A DNA stretch of 64,000 nt from RGIG3002 sp964449325 (GCA_964449325.1 CAYUYJ010000007.1:53212-117211); one strand, 5' to 3'; positions 17,104-25,529 are shown, counted from the first letter of the stretch. Numbers and translations are program-made. The notes: a model not told the origin generated them from the letters alone.

Positions 17104-18546
17104 TTACATGTCACCGATTTTTTCCTGCAGTGTCTCTTTCACTTTTTCATATGCATCCATGCTCTTTTCATAATTTTCCTTCCGAATTGCCATTTCCATA
17201 CGAAATACCTGTTTTTTCAATTCATCATCACTCTTTGTAACCAACGTTTTAATCGTATCCGCAAGTGTCTCTGCTTTATCCCATGCACCCAGTTCAATGG
17301 AAAGAATCAGTTTATCCATTCTCTTCTTAATCTCTGTTCTATTCTCCTCTTCTCCGAACTGGAAAAAGCGTTCTCCGCCTTCCTGATTTTCCTCCTTGGT
17401 GAAATTACTCCATTTTTTATATACTTCACTCTGTTCCGGATTTTCATCTACAATCTGATTCGTATGAAGTTTTATGAAGAAAGAAAATGTACTGCCCTTT
17501 CCTTTTTCACTTTCCACATGAATGTTCCCATGCATCATCTCTACCAGTTGTTTTGTAATGGCAAGCCCCAGACCGGTTCCCCCAAAACGTCTTGTAATTG
17601 TAGCATCTACCTGGCTGAAGCTTTGAAACAGTCTGTCCTGTTCCTCCTTGGAAATACCGATTCCACTGTCTCTGACACGGAAAAACAATTCCATCTCATC
17701 ATTCATCTGCTTCGTTTTACTAATGTCAACATTAATGTAACCTACAGAGGTAAACTTCACCGCATTGGACAAAAGATTATTCAAAACCTGATTGATTCGC
17801 AATTCATCTCCGATAAGTAACTGAGGAATATTTTCATCCACATCCACGCTCAGATGCAATTCTTTTTTATTTATCTCAGCGGTATGTGTGGCAATTACTT
17901 TATCTATTAATTTGTAAAAATCAAATTCTTTTTCCTCTATTGTAAACTTGCCCGCTTCCAGCTTGGAAAAATCAAGTATGTTATTAATAATAGCGGACAT
18001 ATTGTCACAACAGTATAAAATAACCTCTATGGTTTTACGCTGTTCCTCATCCTGCGCCTTGTCAAGAAGTGCCATTGCGTGTCCTCTGATTCCGTTTACC
18101 GGAGTACGCAGCTCGTGCGTAATGTTTGCATTAAATTCATTTCTTGCCTTGCGGCTGCTTTCTCCCTCTTCTTTTAATTTCCGAATTCGTACATCCGTAT
18201 CCTTCTGCCCGCTGATATCCTCTGCCAGCAAATAATATATCCCTGTTCTTTCCATCGGAAAAGTTCTGATATTAACAGAGAAACAGGAACTGTTTTTTCG
18301 ATACATGGCAGTTTCTTTTTCACTAGACAGCTTTTCTTTTTCAAAAGGAAAATATCCCCCGTCCTCCTTTTGAAATTCCTGTCTGAATATCTGTGTCATA
18401 TTACACTTTACCAGTTCATCTTTCCCGTATTCCAGTTTCTCCCCTGCTTTTTTGTTTCCAAAAAGAATATCCCCACTCTCATTAAAGACAACCACCAATT
18501 CTATGGTTTCTTCCACAATTTGAGAATTTAACCATTCAAACTCCAT
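17104..18546 (-). CDS. PAS-domain sensor histidine kinase, no receiver domain
   Basis: 480 aa, soluble, no membrane segment. PAS sensor about 10-120 (IELVVVFNESGDILFGNKKA), short coil, HisKA with phospho-acceptor His in NITHELRTPVNGIRG, then HATPase_c with N box (NQVLNNLLSNAVKF), G1 (VRDSGIGISKEEQ) and G2 (RFGGTGLGLAITKQL). The last roughly 90 residues are a helical module (MDKLILSIELGAWDKAE) that resembles an Hpt bundle but has no His at a phospho-acceptor position. Start at 18546, after GGGAGGGG. It probably phosphorylates the HD-GYP regulator downstream. Confidence 0.93.
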   Translation of the reverse strand: MEFEWLNSQIVEETIELVVVFNESGDILFGNKKAGEKLEYGKDELVKCNMTQIFRQEFQKEDGGYFPFEKEKLSSEKETAMYRKNSSCFSVNIRTFPMERTGIYYLLAEDISGQKDTDVRIRKLKEEGESSRKARNEFNANITHELRTPVNGIRGHAMALLDKAQDEEQRKTIEVILYCCDNMSAIINNILDFSKLEAGKFTIEEKEFDFYKLIDKVIATHTAEINKKELHLSVDVDENIPQLLIGDELRINQVLNNLLSNAVKFTSVGYINVDISKTKQMNDEMELFFRVRDSGIGISKEEQDRLFQSFSQVDATITRRFGGTGLGLAITKQLVEMMHGNIHVESEKGKGSTFSFFIKLHTNQIVDENPEQSEVYKKWSNFTKEENQEGGERFFQFGEEENRTEIKKRMDKLILSIELGAWDKAETLADTIKTLVTKSDDELKKQVFRMEMAIRKENYEKSMDAYEKVKETLQEKIGDM

Positions 18547-18576
18547 AAGCCCCTCCCAATCACACCATTTTCTGTT

Positions 18577-18605
18577 ATTTTAGTACCTTATTCCCATTTT
18601 TTCAA
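18577..18605 (-). promoter_or_regulatory. Promoter of the histidine kinase / HD-GYP operon
   Basis: Minus-strand -35 TTGAAA (18600-18605), 17-bp spacer and -10 TAAAAT (18577-18582), about 30 bp upstream of the kinase start. Confidence 0.6.
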
Positions 18606-18691
18606 GGTATTCTGCGTAAAATGTTTGTATTTTCTTTGTAATATAATTAAAAAATCGGAAAATAGCGAAAAACTTCATGAAATGTAAGAAT

Positions 18692-18719
18692 AAAAAGTGC
18701 CGCTCTGTAGCGACACTTT
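18692..18719 (-). terminator. Terminator of the amylase / kinase-like operon
   Basis: Minus-strand stem AGTGTCGCT / AGCGGCACT with one mismatch and a short loop, followed by TTTTTATT. It begins at the last base of the kinase-like gene. The stem is similar to the one at 8951-8970, so this may be a terminator sequence common in the genome. Confidence 0.75.
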
Positions 18720-19255
18720 CAAGTTAACGATTTGCGTATATATTCCAAAAACTCCTTTGTTTGAGACCAATACTTAATTCCCCAATTTTCAAAATTCCAT
18801 TCTTCCATATAATCATTACACTCGTAATCAATATAGTATAACTTATCTTCCTGTACCACAAAATTAGTTGGGAAATAATCAATGTTCATGTTAGCAGCGT
18901 ATAAACATACACACATTTCTTTCATCTGCTCTATAAAATCCTGTTTTACCTCATTTCGCAAAACATAATCAAATATGGTATCTCCCTCTATATACTCTTT
19001 TAGAATCCTTTCATTTTTAATATCAACCTCTAACTTCTCCGGCATGCGGATTCCAATTTTTTTCAAACGTTCATAATCTTTAATTTCTGATTCAATTTTA
19101 TTTCCAAACTGATAATAATCACATGGTTCATGGTGAATTTGTTTTAGCACATATTCCTTTGTTCCGTCAGTTACAAGATAGGAATACCCTCCTTTTCCGT
19201 GACCTAACAATTTTATGATTTCGTACGACTTTTCATTTACACACATCTCTTTCAT
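18719..19255 (-). CDS. Small protein-kinase-like protein
   Basis: 178 aa, a compact kinase fold. Visible: glycine loop LLGHGKGGYSYLV, Lys in EYVLKQI, a hinge-like LKEYIEGDTIFDYVL, a catalytic-loop match NIDYFPTN (Asp and Asn kept, the usual His replaced by Asn) and a metal-binding Asp in LYYIDYECN. It resembles small YrbL/RIO or aminoglycoside-kinase-like proteins rather than eukaryotic-type Ser/Thr kinases. Its ATG overlaps the amylase stop by 4 bp, so the two are made together. Substrate unknown: a protein, or possibly a sugar made by the amylase; neither can be shown here. Confidence 0.75.
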   Translation of the reverse strand: MKEMCVNEKSYEIIKLLGHGKGGYSYLVTDGTKEYVLKQIHHEPCDYYQFGNKIESEIKDYERLKKIGIRMPEKLEVDIKNERILKEYIEGDTIFDYVLRNEVKQDFIEQMKEMCVCLYAANMNIDYFPTNFVVQEDKLYYIDYECNDYMEEWNFENWGIKYWSQTKEFLEYIRKSLT

Positions 19256-20970
19256 TGCTTATTCCTCCTAACTATTAATGAACCTCCTGTAAGAAGCATA
19301 TTATCCATATATCCGCGTGCAAAAATTATTTCCTGTTCCTGCAAATCAATTGGCATCTGTTGTCCACCTGCATTTATGTATACTTCAACAGTTACATCTC
19401 CCGGCCTTGCATAGCCGATGAGTCTGCTTTTTGTATTTTTCCATTGTATTTGGTCTCCTCTTAATGCCCTGTATTTTTTTCGAATACGAATAAGAGATTT
19501 AACCTCTGCCATAATAGCTTCATATTTACCACACTCAATATCTTCCCAGGGCATAGGCTTTCTGTTGTATGGTCCACATTTTCCGTCCATCGCAATTTCT
19601 GTTCCATAATAAATACAAGGTGTTCCGGGCATTGTCACAAGTATTACAAGCTGTTGAACAAAGGTGTCTATATTGTCGCATCTGGAATAAACACGTCCCA
19701 CATCATGACTATCTAAAAAATTAAAAAGCACTCTGTTCACTTGCGACATATATAACGAATAACAACGATTTACAATATACATAAAATCTTTTGAATCCAG
19801 ATTCTTATTTACAAAAAAATTATTGAGACTTTCCATAAAAGGATAATTCATAACCGAATCATACTCGTCTCCCTGAAGCCACTGAACGGAGTCATGCCAT
19901 ATTTCACCCAAAAGAAACAAATCCGGCTTAATTTGCTTTAATTCTCTATGTAGTTTTTTTATAAAAGAATGCGAAATTTCATTCCCTACATCAAACCTGA
20001 TTCCGTCAATATTCCATTTTTCAATCCATTCCTTACACATTTGGCAAAGGTAATCTGCTACTTCTGTATTATTAGTATTAAGTTTTGGCATTTCATCTAC
20101 AAATGCAAAGGAAAAGTAGGAATCATCCTCTTGTATAAAGAACCAGTCATAATATTTTGATGCTCTTTTGTTCTTCACCACATCTTTCCATGCAAAAAAT
20201 TCCCGCCCGGAATGGTTGAATACTGCGTCAATCATCACTTTTATTCCCAAATTGTGAGCCGTATCTACCAGTTCCTTAAAAATTTCTTCTGTGCCAAAAT
20301 CTGCATCAATCCTTTGATAATCCGTAGTATTATACTTATGGTCACTGGTTGATTCAAAAATAGGCGTAAGATAAATCCCATTTATCCCCAAATCCCGAAG
20401 ATAGGTAAGCTTACTAAGGATCCCTCGAAGATTTCCCCCATAGGCCACATTATATTTCATATTCTCCGTAGTGTTCCAATCGGAAAACTGCTTTTTGCTT
20501 GAGGAATCCGGGATACGGCAAAAACGATCCGGAACAATCTGATACCAGAACGTATCTTCCACCCATTTAGGAGACTGATATAAATCAGAAGAATTCATCC
20601 ACGCATACTTAAAGTATTGTTTCATAAAACCTTCCATTTCCATCTCATCATCCGTATACAAACCATCCTCAAGCAGATTTCGCTTCTCATCATTATCTGC
20701 AATTTCAAAATAATATTGTAATCTTTTGAATTTCGGTGAAACAATCGAAGTCCAAATCAGACAGTTCTTCAGTTCCATTGATACATTCATGGATGTCCTG
20801 CTTCCATACCACGGTCTTCTTCCTGACACACCGTTGATATATGGATCTTCATGTATCAGGTTGACTACCGTAATATCCTTATTTGTTCTAATGTTAATTA
20901 CCAATTCCTTTTCATTTCGTGCATAGCAATCCGTATAGGCACACCTGTGAACGATTCCTTCCAAATTCAT
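19252..20970 (-). CDS. GH13 alpha-amylase family enzyme, neopullulanase/cyclomaltodextrinase type
   Basis: 572 aa, no signal peptide, so intracellular. An N-terminal beta domain (about 1-120, CBM34-like) precedes the catalytic barrel. Catalytic residues are all seen: nucleophile Asp327 (DGIRFDVGNE), acid/base Glu356 (LLGEIWHDS) and Asp423 (NFLDSHDVGR), plus the MIDAVFNHSG motif. This architecture belongs to the GH13_20 group that hydrolyses cyclodextrins, pullulan and maltodextrins. Start at 20970, after GAGGTGAGG. A divergent AraC regulator is 105 bp away and a small kinase-like gene is coupled downstream. Confidence 0.92.
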   Translation of the reverse strand: MNLEGIVHRCAYTDCYARNEKELVINIRTNKDITVVNLIHEDPYINGVSGRRPWYGSRTSMNVSMELKNCLIWTSIVSPKFKRLQYYFEIADNDEKRNLLEDGLYTDDEMEMEGFMKQYFKYAWMNSSDLYQSPKWVEDTFWYQIVPDRFCRIPDSSSKKQFSDWNTTENMKYNVAYGGNLRGILSKLTYLRDLGINGIYLTPIFESTSDHKYNTTDYQRIDADFGTEEIFKELVDTAHNLGIKVMIDAVFNHSGREFFAWKDVVKNKRASKYYDWFFIQEDDSYFSFAFVDEMPKLNTNNTEVADYLCQMCKEWIEKWNIDGIRFDVGNEISHSFIKKLHRELKQIKPDLFLLGEIWHDSVQWLQGDEYDSVMNYPFMESLNNFFVNKNLDSKDFMYIVNRCYSLYMSQVNRVLFNFLDSHDVGRVYSRCDNIDTFVQQLVILVTMPGTPCIYYGTEIAMDGKCGPYNRKPMPWEDIECGKYEAIMAEVKSLIRIRKKYRALRGDQIQWKNTKSRLIGYARPGDVTVEVYINAGGQQMPIDLQEQEIIFARGYMDNMLLTGGSLIVRRNKQ

Positions 20971-20986
20971 CTTTCCTCACCTCTAA

Positions 20987-21015
20987 TTGCATTATATTAT
21001 GCCATATGTTATAAT
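20987..21015 (+). promoter_or_regulatory. Probable promoter of the AraC-type regulator
   Basis: -35 TTGCAT (20987-20992), 17-bp spacer and a perfect -10 TATAAT (21010-21015). It lies in the 105-bp divergent gap to the amylase gene, where one bound regulator could affect both directions. No equally clear leftward promoter was found. Confidence 0.55.
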
Positions 21016-21075
21016 TCTAGCATTATATCCTTTACTTTTTAACACAATCCTATTATCATGAAAAGGTGAACCAAC

Positions 21076-21984
21076 ATGACCAATACACTCCTGCATGAAA
21101 CTAAAATTCACGGAACAATCGATTTTCCTTATATCGTATATCATGGGAAAATCCCGGATTTTATACATTCTTATCCCCTCCACTGGCATGATGAAGCAGA
21201 AATAATCTATGTTACCAAAGGATATGCCAAAATTACAGTCTGGTCCAATGCATACTATGTACAGGAAGGCGACATTGTAATTCTAATGCCCCATGTGATT
21301 CACTCCATAGAACAGATGGATTCCCATCATGCAGAATATTTTAATATTGTGTTTCATTTTTCCATTTTAGAAAAACCGGAAGAAAACAGCTGCTATCATA
21401 AATACCTTAAACCTTTCCTTTCTCACGAAAAAAGCGTAAACTGTTATGAAAGGAAGGGAACCGAATTAAATACCCAATTAACACCACTGATTCTTTCCTT
21501 AATTCAAAATAGGAGAAACAGTTATACAACTTGCGAATATCTTGTCAAATCCAACCTTTTTATGATTATGCATTATCTAAACCAAGCCTGTACAAACGCA
21601 GACAAAACCGCATTTCTTTTACAGGCAAATTATGACAAATTAAAAACTGCTTTGTACCATGTACAAAACAGTTTTTCACAAAACATCACCATAAAACAAG
21701 CTGCTGAACTTTGTGGTTTTTCAGAGAGCCATTTTATGAAATTATTCAAAGAACTAACCGGTATGAGTTTTACTGCCTATCTGGTTAATTACCGGCTGGA
21801 GATTTCTGCAAAACAATTAGCGGAAACGAAGCAGAAAATCATTGATATCGCCACCAATTGCGGTTTTAATAATCACTCCTATTTTACAAGAGCTTTTCTA
21901 AAGAAATATGGTGTTACACCTGCGCAATACAGACGAACTTTTGTACTCACGAATATAGAAAACGGAACTTCAAATTCGATTTGA
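21076..21984 (+). CDS. AraC family transcriptional regulator with cupin sensor domain
   Basis: 302 aa. Residues 15-120 form a cupin/AraC-binding domain (YPLHWHDEAEIIYVTKGYAKI; DIVILMPHVIHSIEQM), probably binding a sugar. Residues 200-295 carry two helix-turn-helices (ITIKQAAELCGFSESHFMKL; IIDIATNCGFNNHSYFTRAF) with the AraC signature FLKKYGVTPAQYRR. By position it probably activates the divergent GH13 operon in response to a maltodextrin or related sugar; this is inference. Confidence 0.92.
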   Translation: MTNTLLHETKIHGTIDFPYIVYHGKIPDFIHSYPLHWHDEAEIIYVTKGYAKITVWSNAYYVQEGDIVILMPHVIHSIEQMDSHHAEYFNIVFHFSILEKPEENSCYHKYLKPFLSHEKSVNCYERKGTELNTQLTPLILSLIQNRRNSYTTCEYLVKSNLFMIMHYLNQACTNADKTAFLLQANYDKLKTALYHVQNSFSQNITIKQAAELCGFSESHFMKLFKELTGMSFTAYLVNYRLEISAKQLAETKQKIIDIATNCGFNNHSYFTRAFLKKYGVTPAQYRRTFVLTNIENGTSNSI

Positions 21985-22067
21985 TTATACTGAAATCTCC
22001 CCAAAGTTTTAACATTTCTTGCTGAATCTCACATTTTATTATACCTCTGTTCCCGCGCAAACTAAAA

Positions 22068-22096
22068 AGCAGCCAAGTGTTCTTTACTTGACTGCT
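22068..22096 (-). terminator. Terminator of the membrane XRE regulator gene
   Basis: Stem AGCAG-C-CAAGT / ACTTG-A-CTGCT (two 5-bp arms around one mismatch) with a 7-nt loop. On the minus strand it is followed by TTTTTAG. It lies between the convergent araC-type and XRE genes. Confidence 0.65.
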
Positions 22097-22143
22097 ATGT
22101 AAATACTCAATTTTATTTGCTCGAAAAATTTAAATTCAATTTG

Positions 22144-22650
22144 TCATTGTCTTTTTAGCAATCTACGCTTAAATGCTTTTATTTTCTGTCCGTAACGACT
22201 TGTCACTATAATTCCTAAAATAACCAAACCGCATGCTGCACCTTCCATAAACTCTGAACTTGCCTTCACAGCATAAATCTCAATAAGTTCTGTGTGAGAG
22301 ATTAGCTGAGAAACAAACCAAAGAATCACCCCGACCATTAACAACCAATGTATCTTTTGGGTATACTTTGATGTTTCAGTACTTGTGTAGTCAACCGCCT
22401 TTAATACTGTTTCTTCCAATTCTTTATTCATTTTCTCGCTTTTCCTTTCTCCATCAAGTAGTTCTCGAAGTTCAATTTCATAAAAGTCAGATATTTCAAT
22501 CAGAATATCTAAGTCCGGCATATTATTTCCATTTTCCCAACGAGATACCGTTCTGTTTGATACGTTAACAATTTCTGCAAATTCTTCTTGCGTAAGTCCT
22601 TTTTCTTTTCGCAGTGATTTTAGAAATAGCCCTATTTTCTGCTGATCCAA
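22144..22650 (-). CDS. XRE family regulator with C-terminal membrane segments
   Basis: 168 aa from a TTG start at 22650, chosen because AGGAGG lies 7 nt upstream; in-frame codons before it read as hydrophobic noise. Residues 3-60 are a Cro/C1 helix-turn-helix (KGLTQEEFAEIVNVSNRTVS; RWENGNNMPDLDILIEISDF). The C-terminal half has two membrane helices (WLLMVGVILWFVSQLI; GAACGLVILGIIVTSRY). Such membrane-tethered XRE proteins are common in Clostridia and often regulate nearby small membrane genes. The next upstream locus is decayed, so its original target may be gone. Confidence 0.85.
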   Translation of the reverse strand: MDQQKIGLFLKSLRKEKGLTQEEFAEIVNVSNRTVSRWENGNNMPDLDILIEISDFYEIELRELLDGERKSEKMNKELEETVLKAVDYTSTETSKYTQKIHWLLMVGVILWFVSQLISHTELIEIYAVKASSEFMEGAACGLVILGIIVTSRYGQKIKAFKRRLLKRQ

Positions 22651-22800
22651 TAATTCTCCTCCTTCCGATAAAAAGCATACAAAAACAGCAAAAAAATAAC
22701 CACGACACAAAGCGAGAAATGTCGTATTTACCTATTAGACATATGATGTCTTCTCTTTGCTTTTCTCTTTGATTTGCCTTTGTTTTGTAGTGCTCTGCCT

Positions 22801-23230
22801 CTATTTTATCATTTTCTCCGTAAACGCATGCATTATCAAATGTGCCACTTTCAAATTCCCTGCTATTAAAACAATACCAATCAGACCATAAACAAGCACC
22901 TGCCCATTTGTATAGGATAAAGTGTTTATGCTAATTACGAGAAGCCACATACTCAAGGGCAGACACAGTATGCCGGTAATGACGGCCGGTATATATTTTC
23001 TAATAACAATACACTGGCCAATGTGCACTAACAGATGAAATGTGTAAGCAATAAACGCGCCTAACCATAATCCATAGAAATCTGGTAATAATGCAAATCA
23101 GAAGACATATAAGCATTTCTTCCATTACTGCTGCTGTCATTCCTTCCGTACTGTACCGTTTGTATGTGTTGCTTATTCGAGGATATTTTTCACCCAATAA
23201 AGCTATGCTCCTTTTCAGCCATAGATGAAG
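22801..23230 (-). pseudogene. Remnant of an HXXEE-domain membrane protein (N-terminus lost, frameshifted)
   Basis: Two frames join into one protein. The first (from about 23230: LKRSIALLGEKYPRISNTYK, then MTAAVMEEMLICLL) continues after a frame change near 23094-23103 with FALLPDFYGLWLGAFIAYTF, HLLVHIGQCIVIRKYIPAV and two more membrane helices, stopping at 22801. The HIGQ...RKYIPA pattern is that of HXXEE membrane proteins. The upstream frame is stopped by TAG at 23231-23233, and the expected N-terminal HxxEE segment is missing. So the gene has both a 5' deletion and a frameshift. It abuts the truncated flavodoxin gene, and the boundary at about 23231-23236 looks like a deletion junction. Confidence 0.75.
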
Positions 23231-23233
23231 CTA

Positions 23234-23566
23234 TCATACATCATTTAACCGCAAATTATTTTCGTTAACGGACATTCCTCTATTTATCGCTATCTTCTTT
23301 ATTTGTTTTATAGCCGAATCCATTGTACCTGATGTAGAAAAGCATACTATTTGTCCAACACTATCCTTATTAAGCTCTGACCAAAAGTTGCATAGACTTT
23401 TATCCGGTTTGCTCATATAGACACCACCACCTACAAATAATACATCTACGTACTCACTAATTGCACTATTTACCGTTTCTGCCTTTACGCCCAGACTATT
23501 TGTTATTACTTCAGCAACAGCCTTTGTATTACCACCTCTTGATTGATATCTTACCGCTATTTTCAT
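23234..23566 (-). pseudogene. C-terminally truncated flavodoxin-like protein
   Basis: 110 aa from the ATG at 23566 (AAGGAG site upstream). It begins as a flavodoxin with an FMN phosphate loop variant (YQSRGGNTKAVAE), DVLFVGGGVYMSKPDKSL and an IVCFSTSGTMDSAIKQI strand. The frame stops at 23234 right after NENNLRLNDV, about 30-40 residues before family members normally end, so the last strand and helix are lost. The stop coincides with the start of the HXXEE remnant. It may still be translated, but a working flavin fold is doubtful. Confidence 0.7.
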
Positions 23567-23655
23567 ATGTATCTCCTTACCCAAAGCATACTCTTGTGTC
23601 ACTTTTAGAAACATGATAATATTTAAATACCCAAAAACAATAGTTCAAAAACAAG

Positions 23656-23681
23656 TGACACTAATTTAGAAAAAAGTGTCA
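23656..23681. promoter_or_regulatory. Inverted repeat, likely operator of the decayed TetR locus
   Basis: TGACACT, 12 bp, AGTGTCA, just upstream of the broken tetR-type gene. A related half-site GTGTCACT (23596-23603) lies on the flavodoxin side. The arrangement fits a TetR repressor controlling a divergent flavodoxin operon. Confidence 0.5.
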
Positions 23682-23695
23682 GGAAGGAGAACGAA

Positions 23696-23894
23696 ATGAA
23701 TCCCTCACAAAACCCCAGTGCCGTTCGTTCCAAAAGTGTTTTCTGCCGAACAGATTGATTACGTCATTGCTTTTAATAACGGAGCTGTTTGGAATGTAAT
23801 TATGAAATTGGCGGAGCATGATATGAAAGACTCTCCGGATACTATAAAAACAATACTTCTGAAATACTTAGCAAATTTATCTTTTTTTACCTGA
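23696..23894 (+). pseudogene. TetR family regulator with large internal deletion
   Basis: From the ATG at 23696 (AAGGAGA upstream) the frame reads MNPSQNPSAVRSKSVF, the start of a TetR protein before its helix-turn-helix, and stops after 20 codons. In the next frame, from about 23744, the sequence reads AEQIDYVIAFNNGAVWNVIM then KLAEHDMKDSPDTIKTILLK and stops at 23894, which looks like a TetR C-terminus. Roughly 120 central residues, including most of the DNA-binding domain, are gone. Together with the two broken genes to its left this marks a decayed TetR-flavodoxin-HXXEE cassette. Confidence 0.7.
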
Positions 23895-23899
23895 CATTT

Positions 23900-24565
23900 T
23901 TACCGGAAAACTATTGTTTTTGCAATATCATCGACAACAAAATCTATAAATTCTTCGATAATATCGCCTGACAAAAATCGATATTTTGATACATCTACTG
24001 TGTCCACATCATATTGTACATTTAATAAATGTTCTCTTTGTTGTTCGATATACACTCTCTTTACAAGCCCTCCCACATCAAATGCTTTCGCCGTTGAAAG
24101 CATTTCCCTGATGTTTTCCGTATTCTTACTGTTTTGATAAAGCCACCGGTCAATGCCTCGTGCTTCCTTGTAATAATCCTCTCTAAACACTTCAAGTTTC
24201 ATTGGAGGCACATACTTTTTTTGAAGTTCCCTCCAAATATTAATATCGTTCCAATAATCCGTCAGGCAATGCACGCATAAACCAATTCCAAAATCTCTGT
24301 AATCTGTTCTTTCTTTCTCATCAATAACCGAACCCAAAAAACTTTTGATATTGCTACGCCATCTTTGATAATCCTGTGTGTCACTCCACTTCCCACACCC
24401 TGTAAACATATGCGAAATTATCTTCATAGTAATATCAAAATCCGGGTGCATATGCACGGAATCCGGTGCAACGGAACCAAGAACAAATTCCGCAGCATTT
24501 TCTATTTGCGGAATTTGTTCCAGCAGTCTGTAAGCAACTTCCATATGAATCATCTGATAAGCCAT
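23900..24565 (-). CDS. Zinc-dependent phospholipase C family protein
   Basis: 221 aa, no signal peptide. It resembles the PF00882 group: an N-terminal His (MAYQMIHMEVAYRLL), the FVLGSVAPDSVHMHPDF segment with Asp and His ligands, and GIGLCVHCLTDYWND with a further His and Asp. Many Clostridia have such intracellular members with unknown substrate; true phospholipase activity should not be assumed. Start at 24565 after GAGGTATGATGTT. Stop at 23900, 5 bp after the end of the TetR remnant. Confidence 0.75.
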   Translation of the reverse strand: MAYQMIHMEVAYRLLEQIPQIENAAEFVLGSVAPDSVHMHPDFDITMKIISHMFTGCGKWSDTQDYQRWRSNIKSFLGSVIDEKERTDYRDFGIGLCVHCLTDYWNDINIWRELQKKYVPPMKLEVFREDYYKEARGIDRWLYQNSKNTENIREMLSTAKAFDVGGLVKRVYIEQQREHLLNVQYDVDTVDVSKYRFLSGDIIEEFIDFVVDDIAKTIVFR

Positions 24566-24763
24566 AACATCATACCTCCGTAAACCTCACGTTCTCTGTA
24601 ATCATATTTACTTCCCCAACTAAGATTTTATCTCACCTACAAGATATTCTTTCATTACCCGGAACCGGTGCCAGCATTCCAGACAGACTGTTCATTCCTC
24701 TTTGTCTTCACAAACTTTTTCATAATCCTTTTCTTCCATCTCAAATTTGGAATAAAAAATCAT

Positions 24764-25300
24764 CTAATATACCTGCTCCCATTCATCTCTTAATATTCCG
24801 TACAAACATGTATCTGCCCAAATAGGATCCCCTAATGCATCATATTTAAAATAGATATGTTTCTTCAATTCTCCTTCTTTACGCATTTTTAATCTTTCCA
24901 GCAATTTTCCGGATTTGACATTTAAGGAATCACATCTTGCAGTAATTCTGCGTATCCCTTGTGTTTTAAAGGCAAAATGAATCAAAGCACCGGCAGACTC
25001 CATTGCGTAACCTTTCCCTTGATATTGAGGATTAAAGAAAAACCCAATTTCCATGGCATCAAATTCACCCTTTTCATAAATGAGTTCTCCAATAACCTTG
25101 GAATTATCTTTCAAGCAAACCGCAAGAATATCATCCGTTCCCACTCTCTTTTTTACCTCAATTTTTGCCATTTCTTCATTATATTTCTCATACGGCGAAT
25201 ACTTTATCACGTCTTCGTCTGATAAATATTCCAATATGTCTTCCCAATCATTTTCTTTAAAATTCCGTATAATTAATCTTTCTGTAACTATTTCATTCAT
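24764..25300 (-). CDS. GNAT family N-acetyltransferase, RimJ/RimL type
   Basis: 178 aa. It opens with ERLIIRNFKENDWEDILEYL and has the acetyl-CoA pyrophosphate loop in NPQYQGKGYAMESAGALI, followed by RITARCDSLNVKSGKLLERL. This pattern is that of RimJ/RimL-like acetyltransferases acting on protein N-termini or small amines; the acceptor cannot be told. It is transcribed from the promoter at 25366-25394 and seems to stand alone. Confidence 0.88.
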   Translation of the reverse strand: MNEIVTERLIIRNFKENDWEDILEYLSDEDVIKYSPYEKYNEEMAKIEVKKRVGTDDILAVCLKDNSKVIGELIYEKGEFDAMEIGFFFNPQYQGKGYAMESAGALIHFAFKTQGIRRITARCDSLNVKSGKLLERLKMRKEGELKKHIYFKYDALGDPIWADTCLYGILRDEWEQVY

Positions 25301-25365
25301 TGTTTTTTCTCTCCCAAATTATCTTTTTTCTTTCCTAAAACAATTTCTACAAATCGGCTACATAG

Positions 25366-25394
25366 AGTATACCATTCATAAAGGTATGGAGCAA
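25366..25394 (-). promoter_or_regulatory. Promoter of the GNAT acetyltransferase gene
   Basis: Minus-strand -35 TTGCTC (25389-25394), 17-bp spacer and extended -10 TGGTATACT (-10 hexamer 25366-25371), about 65 bp before the start codon. Confidence 0.6.
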
Positions 25395-25470
25395 TACGCT
25401 GAAAATCAAATAATTTCCACATCCTTTCTCTGAATTAACTTCTTCCTCAGAGTACCTGACTTTTGAAACT

Positions 25471-25491
25471 AAAAAGGACTAAATCCTTTTT
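25471..25491. other. AT-rich hairpin in the GNAT-PadR divergent gap
   Basis: Perfect 8-bp stem AAAAAGGA / TCCTTTTT with a 5-nt loop. In a divergent gap it terminates no obvious gene; the rest of 25301-25643 holds the two promoters and the palindromes listed here, and I saw nothing else in it. Confidence 0.35.
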
Positions 25492-25529
25492 AACTTGTCT
25501 TTTTCAGCAAAATATTTATGTCATATTTT

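Noticed and set aside
24566..24763. Short minus-strand frame right after the GNAT stop (MIFYSKFEMEEKDYEKV...), followed by CLECWHRFRVMKEYL in another frame
   Set aside because: Could be the remains of a small Cys-containing protein, but it is too short and broken to support a call. Nothing else is seen in this gap.
25297..25422. A 41-codon frame on the minus strand whose stop overlaps the GNAT start by 4 bp (MWKLFDFQRIAPYLY...)
   Set aside because: A strong promoter with extended -10 (25366-25394) lies inside it, so the GNAT transcript would start within this frame; no good ribosome site. Probably non-coding.
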